A stretch of DNA of 50,202 nt, taken from assembly GCF_002086455.1 (NCBI RefSeq), contig NZ_MVHC01000026.1, forward strand, positions 1 through 50,202. The letters run 5' to 3'. Shown piece by piece: positions 32,695 to 41,890 of this stretch (positions are counted from its first letter, which is position 1; each line of letters opens with the position of its first letter). The stretch is from Mycolicibacter algericus DSM 45454 (GTDB lineage Bacteria; Actinomycetota; Actinomycetes; Mycobacteriales; Mycobacteriaceae). The position numbers and the translations under genes are program-made. The notes beneath the pieces were generated by a model. The model was not told the DNA's origin. It was given only the letters and a program-made list of their open reading frames with translations, and searched no databases.

Positions 32695-34689
32695 ATGGCG
32701 CAGACCAACGCGCAGGCCCAGAACCACGCCAACCTGATCTGGAAGATCGCCGACCTGCTGCGGGGGCCGTATCAGCCCAACCAGTACGGCGACGTGATCT
32801 TGCCGTTCACGATCCTGCGCCGCCTGGACTGCATCCTGGAACCTACCAAGGACCAGGTGCTTGCCGAGTACAAGAAGATCGCCGCGACCAAGGTCGACCC
32901 CGACGTGCTGCTCAAGGCCAAGTTCAAGCTGCCGTTCTACAACACCTCCCGGTGGAGCTTCGCCTCCCTGATCAGCGACCCCGAGGGGGTGGCCGACAAC
33001 CTCATCGACTACATCGAGCACTTCTCCCCCAACGTGCGCGATGTCTTCGAGGGCTTCGGCATGCTCGACGAGATCGCCAACCTCGCCAAGACCGACCGGC
33101 TGTATCTCATCGTCAAGGAGTTCGCCGCCGTCGACCTGCACCCGGACGTCGTCACCCAGCACGACATGGGCTACGTGTTCGAAGAGCTGATCCGCAAGTT
33201 CGCCGACTCCAACGCCACCCAGGCCGGTGATCACTTCACCCCCCGCGAAGTCATCGCCCTCATGGTCGACATCTTGTTCCTGACCGAGGACGACGCCCTG
33301 ACCAAGCCGGGCACGGTACGCACCATCTACGACCCCGCCGCCGGGACCGGCGGCATGCTCTCGGTCGCCTACGACCATCTGGTCGCGATGAACCCCAAGG
33401 CCCGCCCGGTCCTCTACGGCCAGGACGTCAACCCGCGCTCCTACGCCCTGTGCAAGTCCGACATGATCGTCAAGGGCCAAGACGTCGACAACATCTACCT
33501 CGGCGACACCCTCACCGACGACGGCCACCGCACCAAGACCTTCGACTTCCTGCTGTCCAACCCCCCGTTCGGGGTGGACTGGAAAACCCAGCAGAAGAAG
33601 GTCACCGACGAACACGAGCAGCGCGGCTTCGCCGGACGCTTCGGCCCCGGCCTGCCCCGGGTCTCCGACGGGTCGATGCTGTTTCTGCTGCACCTGATCT
33701 CCAAGATGCAGCCCGTCAAGGGTGGCGAGGGCGGCAGCCGCCTGGCGATCGTGCTCAACGGCTCTCCGTTGTTCACCGGTGGGGCCGGGTCCGGGGAGTC
33801 CAATATTCGGCAGTGGATCATCGAGAATGATCTGTTGGATGCGATCATCGCGCTGCCGACCGACATGTTCTATAACACCGGGATCGCTACCTACATCTGG
33901 GTGCTGGACAACAACAAGCCCACCAAGCGGCGCGGCAAGGTACAGCTCATCAACGCCGTGGAGATGTACGGCAAGATGCGCAAATCGCTGGGGTCCAAGC
34001 GAAAGGAGTTACGGTCCAAGGACATCGAGCGGATCTGTCACCTCTATGAGGGCTACCGCAACGAACACGGCACCGTCGAGCGCCCGGCCCACTCGAAGGT
34101 CTTCAAGGGCGAGGAGTTCGGCTACTCCACCATCACCGTGGAACGCCCCCTGCAACTGCGGTTCACCCCCAGCGCCGACAACGTCGAAGAAGTCTTGGCG
34201 CAGAAGGGCATCACCAAGCTCAAGACCAGTGAGCAGGCGGCGATCCGCAACGCCCTGACCGGGCTGATCGGCTGGGAGTGGAAGGACCGCGACGAGTTCG
34301 TCACGGAACTCCGAGATGCCCTCCACAAGGCTGGGTTGGCCAAACCCCCGGCCCCGCTGATCAAGACGATCTGGTCGACCGTCGGCGAGCACGACGACAC
34401 CGCCAGCATCGTCACCGACCGCAAGGGCAACCCCGAACCCGACACAGCCCTACGTGACACCGAGAACGTGCCGCTCACCGATGACATCGAGGACTACTTC
34501 ACCCGTGAAGTCCTACCTCACGTCCTCGACGCCTGGATCGACCACGACAAGACCAAGATCGGCTACGAAATCCCCTTCACCCGGCAGTTTTACCGCTACA
34601 CGCCGCCCAGGCCGCTGGAGGAGATCCAGAAAGACTTGCGGGTCCTCGTCGGTGAGATCCAAGGCATGCTCGCCGAGGTCGGGGCATGA
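32695..34689 (+). CDS. hsdM: Type I RM methyltransferase subunit HsdM
   Basis: 664 residues. It is the N6-adenine methyltransferase of a type I RM complex (M2S modifies, R2M2S cuts). The N-terminal helical bundle opens LIWKIADLLRGPYQPNQYGDVILPFTILRRLDC, the HsdM_N signature. GDHFTPREVIALMV precedes the SAM motif DPAAGTGGML near residue 213, and the catalytic motif NPPFG lies near 288. It is longer than the classical 500-530 residues because of a C-terminal extension (about 480-664). It overlaps hsdS by ATGA. Confidence 0.96.
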   Translation: MAQTNAQAQNHANLIWKIADLLRGPYQPNQYGDVILPFTILRRLDCILEPTKDQVLAEYKKIAATKVDPDVLLKAKFKLPFYNTSRWSFASLISDPEGVADNLIDYIEHFSPNVRDVFEGFGMLDEIANLAKTDRLYLIVKEFAAVDLHPDVVTQHDMGYVFEELIRKFADSNATQAGDHFTPREVIALMVDILFLTEDDALTKPGTVRTIYDPAAGTGGMLSVAYDHLVAMNPKARPVLYGQDVNPRSYALCKSDMIVKGQDVDNIYLGDTLTDDGHRTKTFDFLLSNPPFGVDWKTQQKKVTDEHEQRGFAGRFGPGLPRVSDGSMLFLLHLISKMQPVKGGEGGSRLAIVLNGSPLFTGGAGSGESNIRQWIIENDLLDAIIALPTDMFYNTGIATYIWVLDNNKPTKRRGKVQLINAVEMYGKMRKSLGSKRKELRSKDIERICHLYEGYRNEHGTVERPAHSKVFKGEEFGYSTITVERPLQLRFTPSADNVEEVLAQKGITKLKTSEQAAIRNALTGLIGWEWKDRDEFVTELRDALHKAGLAKPPAPLIKTIWSTVGEHDDTASIVTDRKGNPEPDTALRDTENVPLTDDIEDYFTREVLPHVLDAWIDHDKTKIGYEIPFTRQFYRYTPPRPLEEIQKDLRVLVGEIQGMLAEVGA

Positions 34690-35987
34690 CCTGGTCAACG
34701 GATCGCGTCTGTCGCGATTCGGGGATCGACTGGCTGGGTCGCGTGCCGACAGGCTGGAAACTCGATCGGTTGAAGTACGCATTCAAACGGCTACAACGCC
34801 CGTACTCCGCCGACGCGGAGACTGTCACGGCTTTCAGGGACGGAGTTGTGACTGCCCGGTCAAATCGGCGCGTAGACGGGTTCACTGAAGCGGACAAGTA
34901 CATCGGGTACCAGGGCATCGAGCCGGGCGACTTAGCTATCCATGCGATGGATGGCTTTGCCGGTGCGGTTGGTGTTTCGGACTCGTCTGGAAAATGTTCT
35001 CCGGTGGTCTCGGTCTGCCGTCCCGAAGCCGGAGTCGACCCCCATTACTATGCGCACATCCTCCGACACGTCGCTAGGTCCGGGTATCTCACGTCGATAG
35101 CGAAGGGAATCCGCGAGCGCTCGACGGATTTCCGTTGGGCTGATGCACGTGAACTCATGGTCCCCTTCCCGCCCCACACTGAGCAGCAGTCGATCGTCAG
35201 GTTTCTCGACCACGAGACGGCGAAGATCGACGTACTGATCGCCAAGCAGGAGCAGCTCATCGCCACCCTGCGCGAGGACCGCACCGCCACCATCACCCAC
35301 GCCGTCACCAAAGGACTGGACCCTGACGTCGAGATGAAAGACACCGGCGTCGACTGGCTCGGTGATATCCCGCAGCACTGGACTGTGACGCGTCTTGGTC
35401 GACTCTGCCGTTCGATTTCTGACGGGCCACACTTCTCTCCGTCGTATGTCGATGAGGGCGTGATGTTCCTGTCTGCACGGAATGTCAGGGTTGACGGTTG
35501 GTCCCTCGATGATGCGAAATTCATCTCCGAGGCAGACTTCGAGGAGTTCTCTCGGCGTGTCGTCCCCGAGGTGGGAGACGTCCTGTACACAAAGGGGGGA
35601 ACAACAGGCATCGCGCGAGCTGTGGACCTCACCCAACGGTTCCAGGTCTGGGTCCACGTGGCGGTACTTAAACTTCATCGCGACCTCATCAGCCCCGAAC
35701 ATCTGGCGTACTCCCTGAACAGCAGTGGATGCTACGAGCAGTCCCAGCTGTACACCCGGGGTGCCACTAACCAAGACCTCGGTCTTACTCGGATGATCCG
35801 AATCTTGCTTGCGCTGCCGCCAATTGATCAGCAGCGAGAGATAGTCGACTTCCTAGATCAGCGGTGCGAGAAGATCGACACCCTGATCGCCAAGGCCAAC
35901 GAGGTGATCGACACTCTGCGGGAGTTCCGCTCGGCGCTGATCACTGATGCGGTGACCGGCAAGATCGATGTGCGGGGGGCAGCGTAG
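34686..35987 (+). CDS. hsdS: Type I RM specificity subunit HsdS
   Basis: 433 residues. It has two target-recognition halves, each opened by the usual phrase: DSGIDWLGRVPTGWKLDRLK (residue about 11) and DTGVDWLGDIPQHWTVTRLG (about 218). Each is followed by a conserved coiled coil, FLDHETAKIDVLIAKQEQLI (about 176) and FLDQRCEKIDTLIAKANEVI (about 385). So a bipartite recognition site is expected. The first half lacks the canonical GISLLRP-like motif but has YIGYQGIEPGDLAIHAMDG. The variable halves have less biased codon use than hsdM, as usual for exchanged TRDs. Confidence 0.95.
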   Translation: MTWSTDRVCRDSGIDWLGRVPTGWKLDRLKYAFKRLQRPYSADAETVTAFRDGVVTARSNRRVDGFTEADKYIGYQGIEPGDLAIHAMDGFAGAVGVSDSSGKCSPVVSVCRPEAGVDPHYYAHILRHVARSGYLTSIAKGIRERSTDFRWADARELMVPFPPHTEQQSIVRFLDHETAKIDVLIAKQEQLIATLREDRTATITHAVTKGLDPDVEMKDTGVDWLGDIPQHWTVTRLGRLCRSISDGPHFSPSYVDEGVMFLSARNVRVDGWSLDDAKFISEADFEEFSRRVVPEVGDVLYTKGGTTGIARAVDLTQRFQVWVHVAVLKLHRDLISPEHLAYSLNSSGCYEQSQLYTRGATNQDLGLTRMIRILLALPPIDQQREIVDFLDQRCEKIDTLIAKANEVIDTLREFRSALITDAVTGKIDVRGAA

Positions 35988-36892
35988 TGGTGGCGCGGGC
36001 GCAGACGATTCAGATCTACTTGCCGTCGGGTGATCCTGCGGGTGTTCGGGTGGCAAACTTGACGACGCGCACGGTGCGGGTGTTTGAGGTCCCCCGGTCG
36101 CTGCTCACGCAGTTCCTTCAGCGCCCTGAGGCTGGGCAAGTCGGCGTTTACTACCTCTTCGGCTCCAACGACGACGACACCCCACAGTGCTACATCGGCC
36201 AGTCAGGAAACGTGGGTGCCCGCCTGCAACAGCACACCGCCACCAAGGACTTCTGGACCAAGGCGATGGTCGCAGTGTCGTTGACCAACGAGTGGACCTC
36301 GACACACGTGGCCTACCTGGAGTGGTTGTCGATAGCGCGGGCGAAAGCTGCTGGGCGTTATGCCCTGGTCAATGGCAATCAGGCGTCGAACCCGTTCACA
36401 CCGGAGCCGCTGGAGGCTGACTGCCAGGAGTTCATCGACACCATCACCGTGCTGCTAGCCACATTGGGGGCCCCTGTGCTGGAAGCGATCAAGCCGGTGT
36501 CGTCTCGCGCCGCCGGTTCGGGGTCGGGGACTGGTGACGAACCGGAGCTGTTGTTCTTCCAGGAGGCCGGGTGCCAGGCCAGCGGGTACCAAACGGCAGA
36601 AGGCCTGTTGGTGCTCGCCGGATCGAAGGGCCGCGCCGCGCTACGCCCCTCGGCACCGAGCCGTGTAGCCCGTCAGCGTGACGGGTTGGAGGCGGAGGGC
36701 GTCATGGAGATAGCTGGTGATGACCTGATTTTCCGCAAGGATCACTTGTTTACCAGTCCTTCAGCAGCAGGGTGCGTCCTCGTCGGGGGCACCAACAACG
36801 GTCGCATCAGCTGGCGCAACGAGCACGGACAATCCGTCGATGCCATCGAACAACTCGCATTGGCCTCGTCCGCCGGGGTGGTGCCGGAATGA
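35987..36892 (+). CDS. GIY-YIG nuclease-like protein with DUF4357, inside the RM operon
   Basis: 301 residues; its GTG shares one base with the hsdS stop. The GIY-YIG core spans about 50-140: GVYYLFGSN...CYIGQSGNVGARLQQH (Tyr, Tyr and Arg of the active site), then VAYLEWLSI (metal-binding Glu) and LVNGN. The C-terminus (GDDLIFRKDHLFTSPSAAGCVLVGGTNNGRISW) is DUF4357. Proteins of this architecture are often found near type I RM genes, but their role is unclear. Here it is locked between hsdS and hsdR by overlapping start and stop codons, so it should be made with the complex. Confidence 0.88.
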   Translation: MVARAQTIQIYLPSGDPAGVRVANLTTRTVRVFEVPRSLLTQFLQRPEAGQVGVYYLFGSNDDDTPQCYIGQSGNVGARLQQHTATKDFWTKAMVAVSLTNEWTSTHVAYLEWLSIARAKAAGRYALVNGNQASNPFTPEPLEADCQEFIDTITVLLATLGAPVLEAIKPVSSRAAGSGSGTGDEPELLFFQEAGCQASGYQTAEGLLVLAGSKGRAALRPSAPSRVARQRDGLEAEGVMEIAGDDLIFRKDHLFTSPSAAGCVLVGGTNNGRISWRNEHGQSVDAIEQLALASSAGVVPE

Positions 36893-39800
36893 CCCAGCAC
36901 CATGAGTCCGCCTTTGAGGCCGAGATCTGCGAGTACCTCGCCGCGCACGGCTGGCTGTACTCACCGACCGATGACGGGTATGACCGTGAGCTGGCACTGT
37001 TTCCGGAGGATGTGTTCGGGTGGCTGGCCGACACCCAGCCGCAGCAGTTGGCCAAACGGGTCAAGCCGGAGCTGACCGGTGAGGCGTTGGCCAAGGCACA
37101 GGCTGGGGTGTTGGTCACGCTGGTGAAGGCGTTAGGAGCTGATCCGAAGGCCAACGGCGGCACGTTGTCGGTGCTGCGGCGGGGGTTTAAGGACCTCAAC
37201 GCCCAGTTTCAGATGTGCCAGTTCAGGCCGAACACGACGTTGAACGAGACGACAGCCAAGAAGTATGCGGCGGTGCGCCTTCGGGTGATGCGCCAGGTGC
37301 AATACTCGACGCAGAACCACAACAGCATCGATCTAGTGTTCTTCGTCAACGGCATCCCAGTAGCGACCGCCGAGTTGAAGACCGACCTCAGTGTCCAGAG
37401 CATTGCCGACGCTGTCCTGCAGTACAAACACCACCGGCCTCCCAAGGGCGAGCCCCTGCTGGCGTTCGGGTCTCGGGCGCTGGTGCACTTCGCCGTCTCC
37501 AACAGCGAGGTACAGATGACCACCCGGCTCGCGGGCAAGGACACTGTGTTCTTGCCGTTCAACCGGGGCGATCACGGACACGCGGGTAACCCGCCGAACC
37601 CCCACGGGTCTCGTACCGCCTATTGGTGGCAGCAGATCCTGGCCCGCGACACCTGGCTGGACATCCTGGGCCGGTTCATGCACCTGCAGATCGACGAGAC
37701 CATCGACCCGGTCACGAACAAGAAGGTCCGCAAGCAGACCATGCTGTTCCCGCGCTTCCACCAGTGGGAGGCCGTCACCCGTCTCGTCGAGGCCGCCCAC
37801 GAGCAGGGGCCGGGAAACCGTTACCTGATCCAGCACTCAGCCGGATCGGGGAAGACCAACTCGATTTCCTGGCTGGCGCACCGGCTTTCCGTGCTGCACA
37901 ACGACGCCAACACGGCGGTATTCGACTCGGTCATCGTGATCACCGACCGCACCGTGCTCGACACCCAGTTGCAGGAGGCGATCCGACAGATCGACCGAAC
38001 CCCAGGGGTCGTCGCCCACATCGCCGGTCTAGGCGGGGCGAAGTCCCAAGAGCTGGCCGACGCCCTCGGTGGTGGGACAAAGATCATCATCGTCACCATC
38101 CAGACCTTCCCCTACGCGCTGAAGCTGATCCAGGAACAATCCGACTTGGCGGGTAAGAATTTCGCGATCATCGCCGACGAAGCCCACTCCTCGCAGGCCG
38201 GGGAGGCATCCAAGCGCCTGAAGGCGGCCCTGAGCGATACCGAGGTCGATGAACTCGAAGACGGTGGCACCGTGGATGCCCAGGACGTCCTCGCAGCGGA
38301 GATGGCTGCTCGGGCCGAATCGAAGAACTTGTCGTTCTTCGCGTTCACCGCCACCCCGAAGGCCAAGACCCTGGAGCTGTTCGGGCACAAGGGTATCGAC
38401 GGAACTCCGCACCCGTTTCACCTGTACTCGATGCAGCAAGCCATCGAGGAGGGCTTCATCCTCGATGTGTTGCGCAACTACACCCCGTACAAGACAGCGT
38501 TCCGGCTGACCCACAACGGCCAGACCTATGAGAGTGAGGACACCGCCAACGCCGGGACGGTCGCTGTGACCGGCAGTGCCGGTGGGGAGTTGGTCGACAA
38601 GAGCGCGGCGATCAAGTCGCTGATGAACTGGGTGCGCCTGCATCCGACCAACATCTCCCAAAAAGTCGCGATCATCGTCGAGCACTTCCGCGCCAACGTC
38701 GCACCCCGCCTGGATGATAGAGCCAAGGCGATGGTGGTGACCTCGTCACGCAAGGCAGCGGTGCGCTACAAGATCGCCATCGACAAGTACGTGACCGAAC
38801 AGGGCTACACCGATGTGGCGGCGTTGGTGGCGTTCTCCGGTGAAGTCACCGACGCCGAGTCCGGGATCGAGAAAGTCACTGAGACTTCGACACTGATGAA
38901 CCCGGGGCTTAAAGGCCGTGACTTGCGTGATGCGTTCGCCACCGACGAGTACAACGTGATGTTGGTGGCCAACAAGTTCCAGACCGGCTTCGACCAACCC
39001 TTGCTGGTGGCCATGTACGTCGACAAGAGACTGTCCGGTGTGGCGGCCGTGCAGACGTTGTCGCGGCTGAATCGGACCGCGCCGGGCAAGGACCAGACGT
39101 TCGTGTTGGACTTCGCCAACACCGCCGAGGACATCGTCGAAGCCTTCGAGCCGTACTACGAAGCCACGACGCTGGCCGATGTGACTGACCCGAACATCGT
39201 GCACCAGACGATGAGCAAGCTTGATTCGGCGGGGATCTATGAGGAAGCGGAGATCGATGGCCTGGTCGTCGACTACCTCAAAGGCAAGGGCCACGAAGCG
39301 CTGAACAAGTGGGTGGCCCCAGCCCAGGATCGCTTCCGGGACCGGGAACGAACCGCTCGCGACCACGGTGACCAGCTCGGCCTCGATGAGCTGGAGCTGT
39401 TCCGCAAGGACATCGGCACGTTCCTGCGGCAGTACGACTTCCTCTCCCAGATCATCAACTACGAGGATGTCTCGCTGGAGAAGTTGTCGATCTATCTGCG
39501 CCACCTGGCCCCGGTGATCAGCGCCGAGCAGCTGCACCACGAGATCGACCTGTCCGGGGTGGATTTCGACTACATCGCCCAACACCAGCAGGCCACCACC
39601 TCGGCCAAGCTCACCGGCGACGTACCGCTGGAACCGCCCAAGGAGGCGGGCACCGGTGTCGCCCGCGACCCCGAGATGGTGGCCCTGGACGAGGTCATCG
39701 CTCAGATCAACGACCTGTTCTCCGGCGATCACCCGGATTCGAGCGTGCGCAACGTCGTCACCCACATCCGGGATCGGCTGGAGGAGAGCGAGACGCTGCA

Positions 39801-39999
39801 GCAGCAGGCACAGAACAACACCCTGGCGCAGTTCTCGGCGAGCCCGGATCTGCAGAACGAGTTCGTCGGCGCGGTGATCGGGGCCATGGCCTCCTCAGAA
39901 GACCTCTCCGCTCAGATCCTCAACAACCCTGAGCTGTCGCAGAAGCTGCTTGGTGAGCTGGTGCCGTTGATCTACAAGGGGTTGAAGGTGACAGCGTGA
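36889..39999 (+). CDS. hsdR: Type I RM restriction/translocase subunit HsdR
   Basis: 1,036 residues from the ATG at 36889, which overlaps the previous stop (ATGA); the upstream extension to 36772 is a shadow. The N-terminal nuclease domain has VFFVNGIPVATAELKTDLS near 155-170, the D...E-x-K active site. The SF2 motor follows: Walker A HSAGSGKTNS near 317, DEAHSSQ near 430, and FTATPKAK near 486. The C-terminal helical domain binds HsdM. It translocates DNA and cuts at a distance when unmethylated sites are met. Full length, no frameshift. Confidence 0.96.
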   Translation: MTQHHESAFEAEICEYLAAHGWLYSPTDDGYDRELALFPEDVFGWLADTQPQQLAKRVKPELTGEALAKAQAGVLVTLVKALGADPKANGGTLSVLRRGFKDLNAQFQMCQFRPNTTLNETTAKKYAAVRLRVMRQVQYSTQNHNSIDLVFFVNGIPVATAELKTDLSVQSIADAVLQYKHHRPPKGEPLLAFGSRALVHFAVSNSEVQMTTRLAGKDTVFLPFNRGDHGHAGNPPNPHGSRTAYWWQQILARDTWLDILGRFMHLQIDETIDPVTNKKVRKQTMLFPRFHQWEAVTRLVEAAHEQGPGNRYLIQHSAGSGKTNSISWLAHRLSVLHNDANTAVFDSVIVITDRTVLDTQLQEAIRQIDRTPGVVAHIAGLGGAKSQELADALGGGTKIIIVTIQTFPYALKLIQEQSDLAGKNFAIIADEAHSSQAGEASKRLKAALSDTEVDELEDGGTVDAQDVLAAEMAARAESKNLSFFAFTATPKAKTLELFGHKGIDGTPHPFHLYSMQQAIEEGFILDVLRNYTPYKTAFRLTHNGQTYESEDTANAGTVAVTGSAGGELVDKSAAIKSLMNWVRLHPTNISQKVAIIVEHFRANVAPRLDDRAKAMVVTSSRKAAVRYKIAIDKYVTEQGYTDVAALVAFSGEVTDAESGIEKVTETSTLMNPGLKGRDLRDAFATDEYNVMLVANKFQTGFDQPLLVAMYVDKRLSGVAAVQTLSRLNRTAPGKDQTFVLDFANTAEDIVEAFEPYYEATTLADVTDPNIVHQTMSKLDSAGIYEEAEIDGLVVDYLKGKGHEALNKWVAPAQDRFRDRERTARDHGDQLGLDELELFRKDIGTFLRQYDFLSQIINYEDVSLEKLSIYLRHLAPVISAEQLHHEIDLSGVDFDYIAQHQQATTSAKLTGDVPLEPPKEAGTGVARDPEMVALDEVIAQINDLFSGDHPDSSVRNVVTHIRDRLEESETLQQQAQNNTLAQFSASPDLQNEFVGAVIGAMASSEDLSAQILNNPELSQKLLGELVPLIYKGLKVTA

Positions 40000-40082
40000 T
40001 CGAGTTCATGAGCGGCGGACAACACCGGTGCGCTTCGACAGCTAAGCGTCGTTACGGTCCTGCGAGGGACTAGAACTCGGCA

Positions 40083-40868
40083 ATGGTGACGACCGGAATC
40101 CCAAGCGCCCGCCGGAAGTTGGAGCGTGCACAGATCCATGCAGACGCGCTGCGCACCGCGATTGACTTGTTCCGGGAGCAGTCGCCGTATGAATTTGAGA
40201 TGAAGTCGCTCGGTAACCCACGGGGACGGCCCGACTTTCGCGTTATCGTGAAGGTCACTGAGGCACCAGCGGTTCCGGACTCGTGGCCACTGATCATGGG
40301 TGACATCCTTACCAACGTGCGTGCTGCGTTGGACCACGCCATCTTCCCACATGTGCGAGATCGGGCCCCTGACGTCAAGCCCCGGCGCATTCAGTACCCG
40401 ATTCTCGACAGCGCCGAGGCATTCGAACAAAGGGTGGGCACGTGGTTCTCCGGGGATGTTCGGCGGATCGTCGAGGATTCGCAGCCGTATGTGTCCGATA
40501 ACCCCAACGGGCACCCGCTGCGCATTCTGCGAGAGCTGGTGAACATCGACAAGCACCGCAGCCTGATATTGACGAACTACTCCGTGGGTGACTTCCAGAT
40601 AGCGCCGAACGACCTGTTCGAGACCGTGTCACCGCCGACGGTTCGCAAGACACCGATGGTGACGGGGGCCGTGGTGGCCCGGGCACACCTGCGGCTAGTA
40701 CGAAAGGTCAGCGGTGACCAGTGGATGCACTTCCCGTGCAATGTCGGCTACGGGGAAACCATCGAGATCCCGGGAATCGCCGAACCTGCAGGCCTCCTGC
40801 AAGCCGCCGAGGGCATCACCAAAGCCATCGGGCCACACCTGGATAATCTGGAGGAAGCAGGATGCTGA
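40083..40868 (+). CDS. Uncharacterised protein with ALDH and NIDKHR motifs
   Basis: 261 residues, 83 bp after hsdR. An N-terminal helical region is followed by MGDILTNVRAALDHAIF and by LRILRELVNIDKHRSLILTN. This pair (N-L-R-x-A-L-D-H and N-x-D-K-H-R) recurs in a widespread actinobacterial family of unknown function that I recognise only by these motifs. The R/H-rich helical motifs recall HEPN-type proteins, but the classical Rx4-6H is not certain. It overlaps the following membrane-protein gene by 7 bp. An accessory defence role is inferred from position only. Confidence 0.6.
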   Translation: MVTTGIPSARRKLERAQIHADALRTAIDLFREQSPYEFEMKSLGNPRGRPDFRVIVKVTEAPAVPDSWPLIMGDILTNVRAALDHAIFPHVRDRAPDVKPRRIQYPILDSAEAFEQRVGTWFSGDVRRIVEDSQPYVSDNPNGHPLRILRELVNIDKHRSLILTNYSVGDFQIAPNDLFETVSPPTVRKTPMVTGAVVARAHLRLVRKVSGDQWMHFPCNVGYGETIEIPGIAEPAGLLQAAEGITKAIGPHLDNLEEAGC

Positions 40869-41545
40869 GGCCTTGGCGGACAGCGACTGTCGTGCTCACC
40901 GTCGCGACGCTGATGCTTGGCGTAGTCGTAGCGGTCCAGGCCGCGATGTTGCACGCCCGAGGTTGGCGAATCGCGTTGGGATCGGTACCTGAGTGGCTGG
41001 CCGCGTTCGGTACCTTCGCGGCGTTTGGCGCACTGCTTATCGCTGCGCGGGAATGGCGAGCCGGACAAGACGAGCGGCGGTCGTTAGAGGATGAACGGCG
41101 GGCGGCTGACGCGGAACGCCGTGCTCTGGCCGCCACACGAGAGGCCGAGCGCCAGGACAACGAGGTCAGCCAGGCCCGCCTGATCATCGTTGAGCACGTG
41201 CCGTATGAAGATCGGACGTGGGGCGGCAGCGATCCACCGCCACCATCCCAGCGCCAGGTCGTCATCCGCAACCGCAGTACCGCACCTGTCTTCCACCTCC
41301 ATATCGAGGACCATCCCAGCGGAAACGACGATGTGTACGTGTTCCAGAACTTCGCACATGCACGCGGTCGGCCTGCAGACATTCCGGTACTTGCCGCTGA
41401 CGACGCGACGGCTGCGATCACCGTTGCAGGCAATGCCGGGGAAGCGCCTAGCACGGAGTACGTCGAATTCACGTTCACCGACGCACGGGGCACGAACTGG
41501 CGGCGAATCGGAAGCAACCAGCCAGTACGTCTCATCGGAGACTGA
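40862..41545 (+). CDS. Membrane-anchored coiled-coil protein, unknown
   Basis: 227 residues, overlapping the previous gene by 7 bp. Two membrane segments open it (TATVVLTVATLMLGVVVAVQAA and PEWLAAFGTFAAFGALLIAA). A strongly charged coiled coil follows (about 68-103, RSLEDERRAADAERRALAATREAER). The C-terminus is a beta-rich cytoplasmic domain (RQVVIRNRSTAPVFHLHIED, EYVEFTFTDARGTNWRR). I recognise no family. The overlap argues that it works with the 261-aa protein. Confidence 0.65.
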   Translation: MLRPWRTATVVLTVATLMLGVVVAVQAAMLHARGWRIALGSVPEWLAAFGTFAAFGALLIAAREWRAGQDERRSLEDERRAADAERRALAATREAERQDNEVSQARLIIVEHVPYEDRTWGGSDPPPPSQRQVVIRNRSTAPVFHLHIEDHPSGNDDVYVFQNFAHARGRPADIPVLAADDATAAITVAGNAGEAPSTEYVEFTFTDARGTNWRRIGSNQPVRLIGD

Positions 41546-41615
41546 TCGCGGGCGCAGAAAGGCCGTCGTGGGCGCTATCCCCACCAACGACGACTCGCGC
41601 CAGCCGAACATCATC

Positions 41616-41653
41616 AATACTTCTTTCGAAGACTATTCCTTTGAAGTAGTATT
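41616..41653. promoter_or_regulatory. Imperfect palindrome before the HTH gene (AATACT...AGTATT)
   Basis: The outer AATACT/AGTATT halves are exact, with further partial symmetry (CTT/AAG), in a low-GC patch that ends 6 bp before the ATG at 41660. It looks like an autoregulatory operator overlapping the promoter. Confidence 0.5.
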
Positions 41654-41659
41654 GTGTCC

Positions 41660-41890
41660 ATGTTGGATCTGGCCTCTATACGCCGAGTAACCGGTCTGAC
41701 CCAAGTCGAGCTGGCCGCCACCCTCGGTGTCGGGCAGGCACAGATCAGCAAGATCGAGCGCCAGTCCGACATGTTGCTGAGCACGCTGAGTGCCTACCTG
41801 ACGGCCCTCGGGGTGACTGCTCGGGTTGTCGTCGAGGTCGACGAGCAGACGCTGCTCTACAGCCTCACGGCGGACGGGGCTGGCCGATGA
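41660..41890 (+). CDS. XRE/HigA-like HTH regulator (76 aa)
   Basis: Starts at the ATG at 41660 (a GTG two codons earlier is possible). The HTH reads IRRVTGLTQVELAATLGVGQAQISKIERQ, followed by LSTLSAYLTALGVTARVVVEV, as in antitoxin-type XRE proteins. No toxin is adjacent; instead it overlaps the DUF2637 gene by ATGA. It may regulate that gene and the opposing replication operon. Confidence 0.85.
   Translation: MLDLASIRRVTGLTQVELAATLGVGQAQISKIERQSDMLLSTLSAYLTALGVTARVVVEVDEQTLLYSLTADGAGR

Noticed and set aside
36772..36888. N-terminal extension of HsdR
   Set aside because: It overlaps the conserved DUF4357 end of the GIY-YIG gene; the ATG at 36889 in an ATGA overlap is the natural start.
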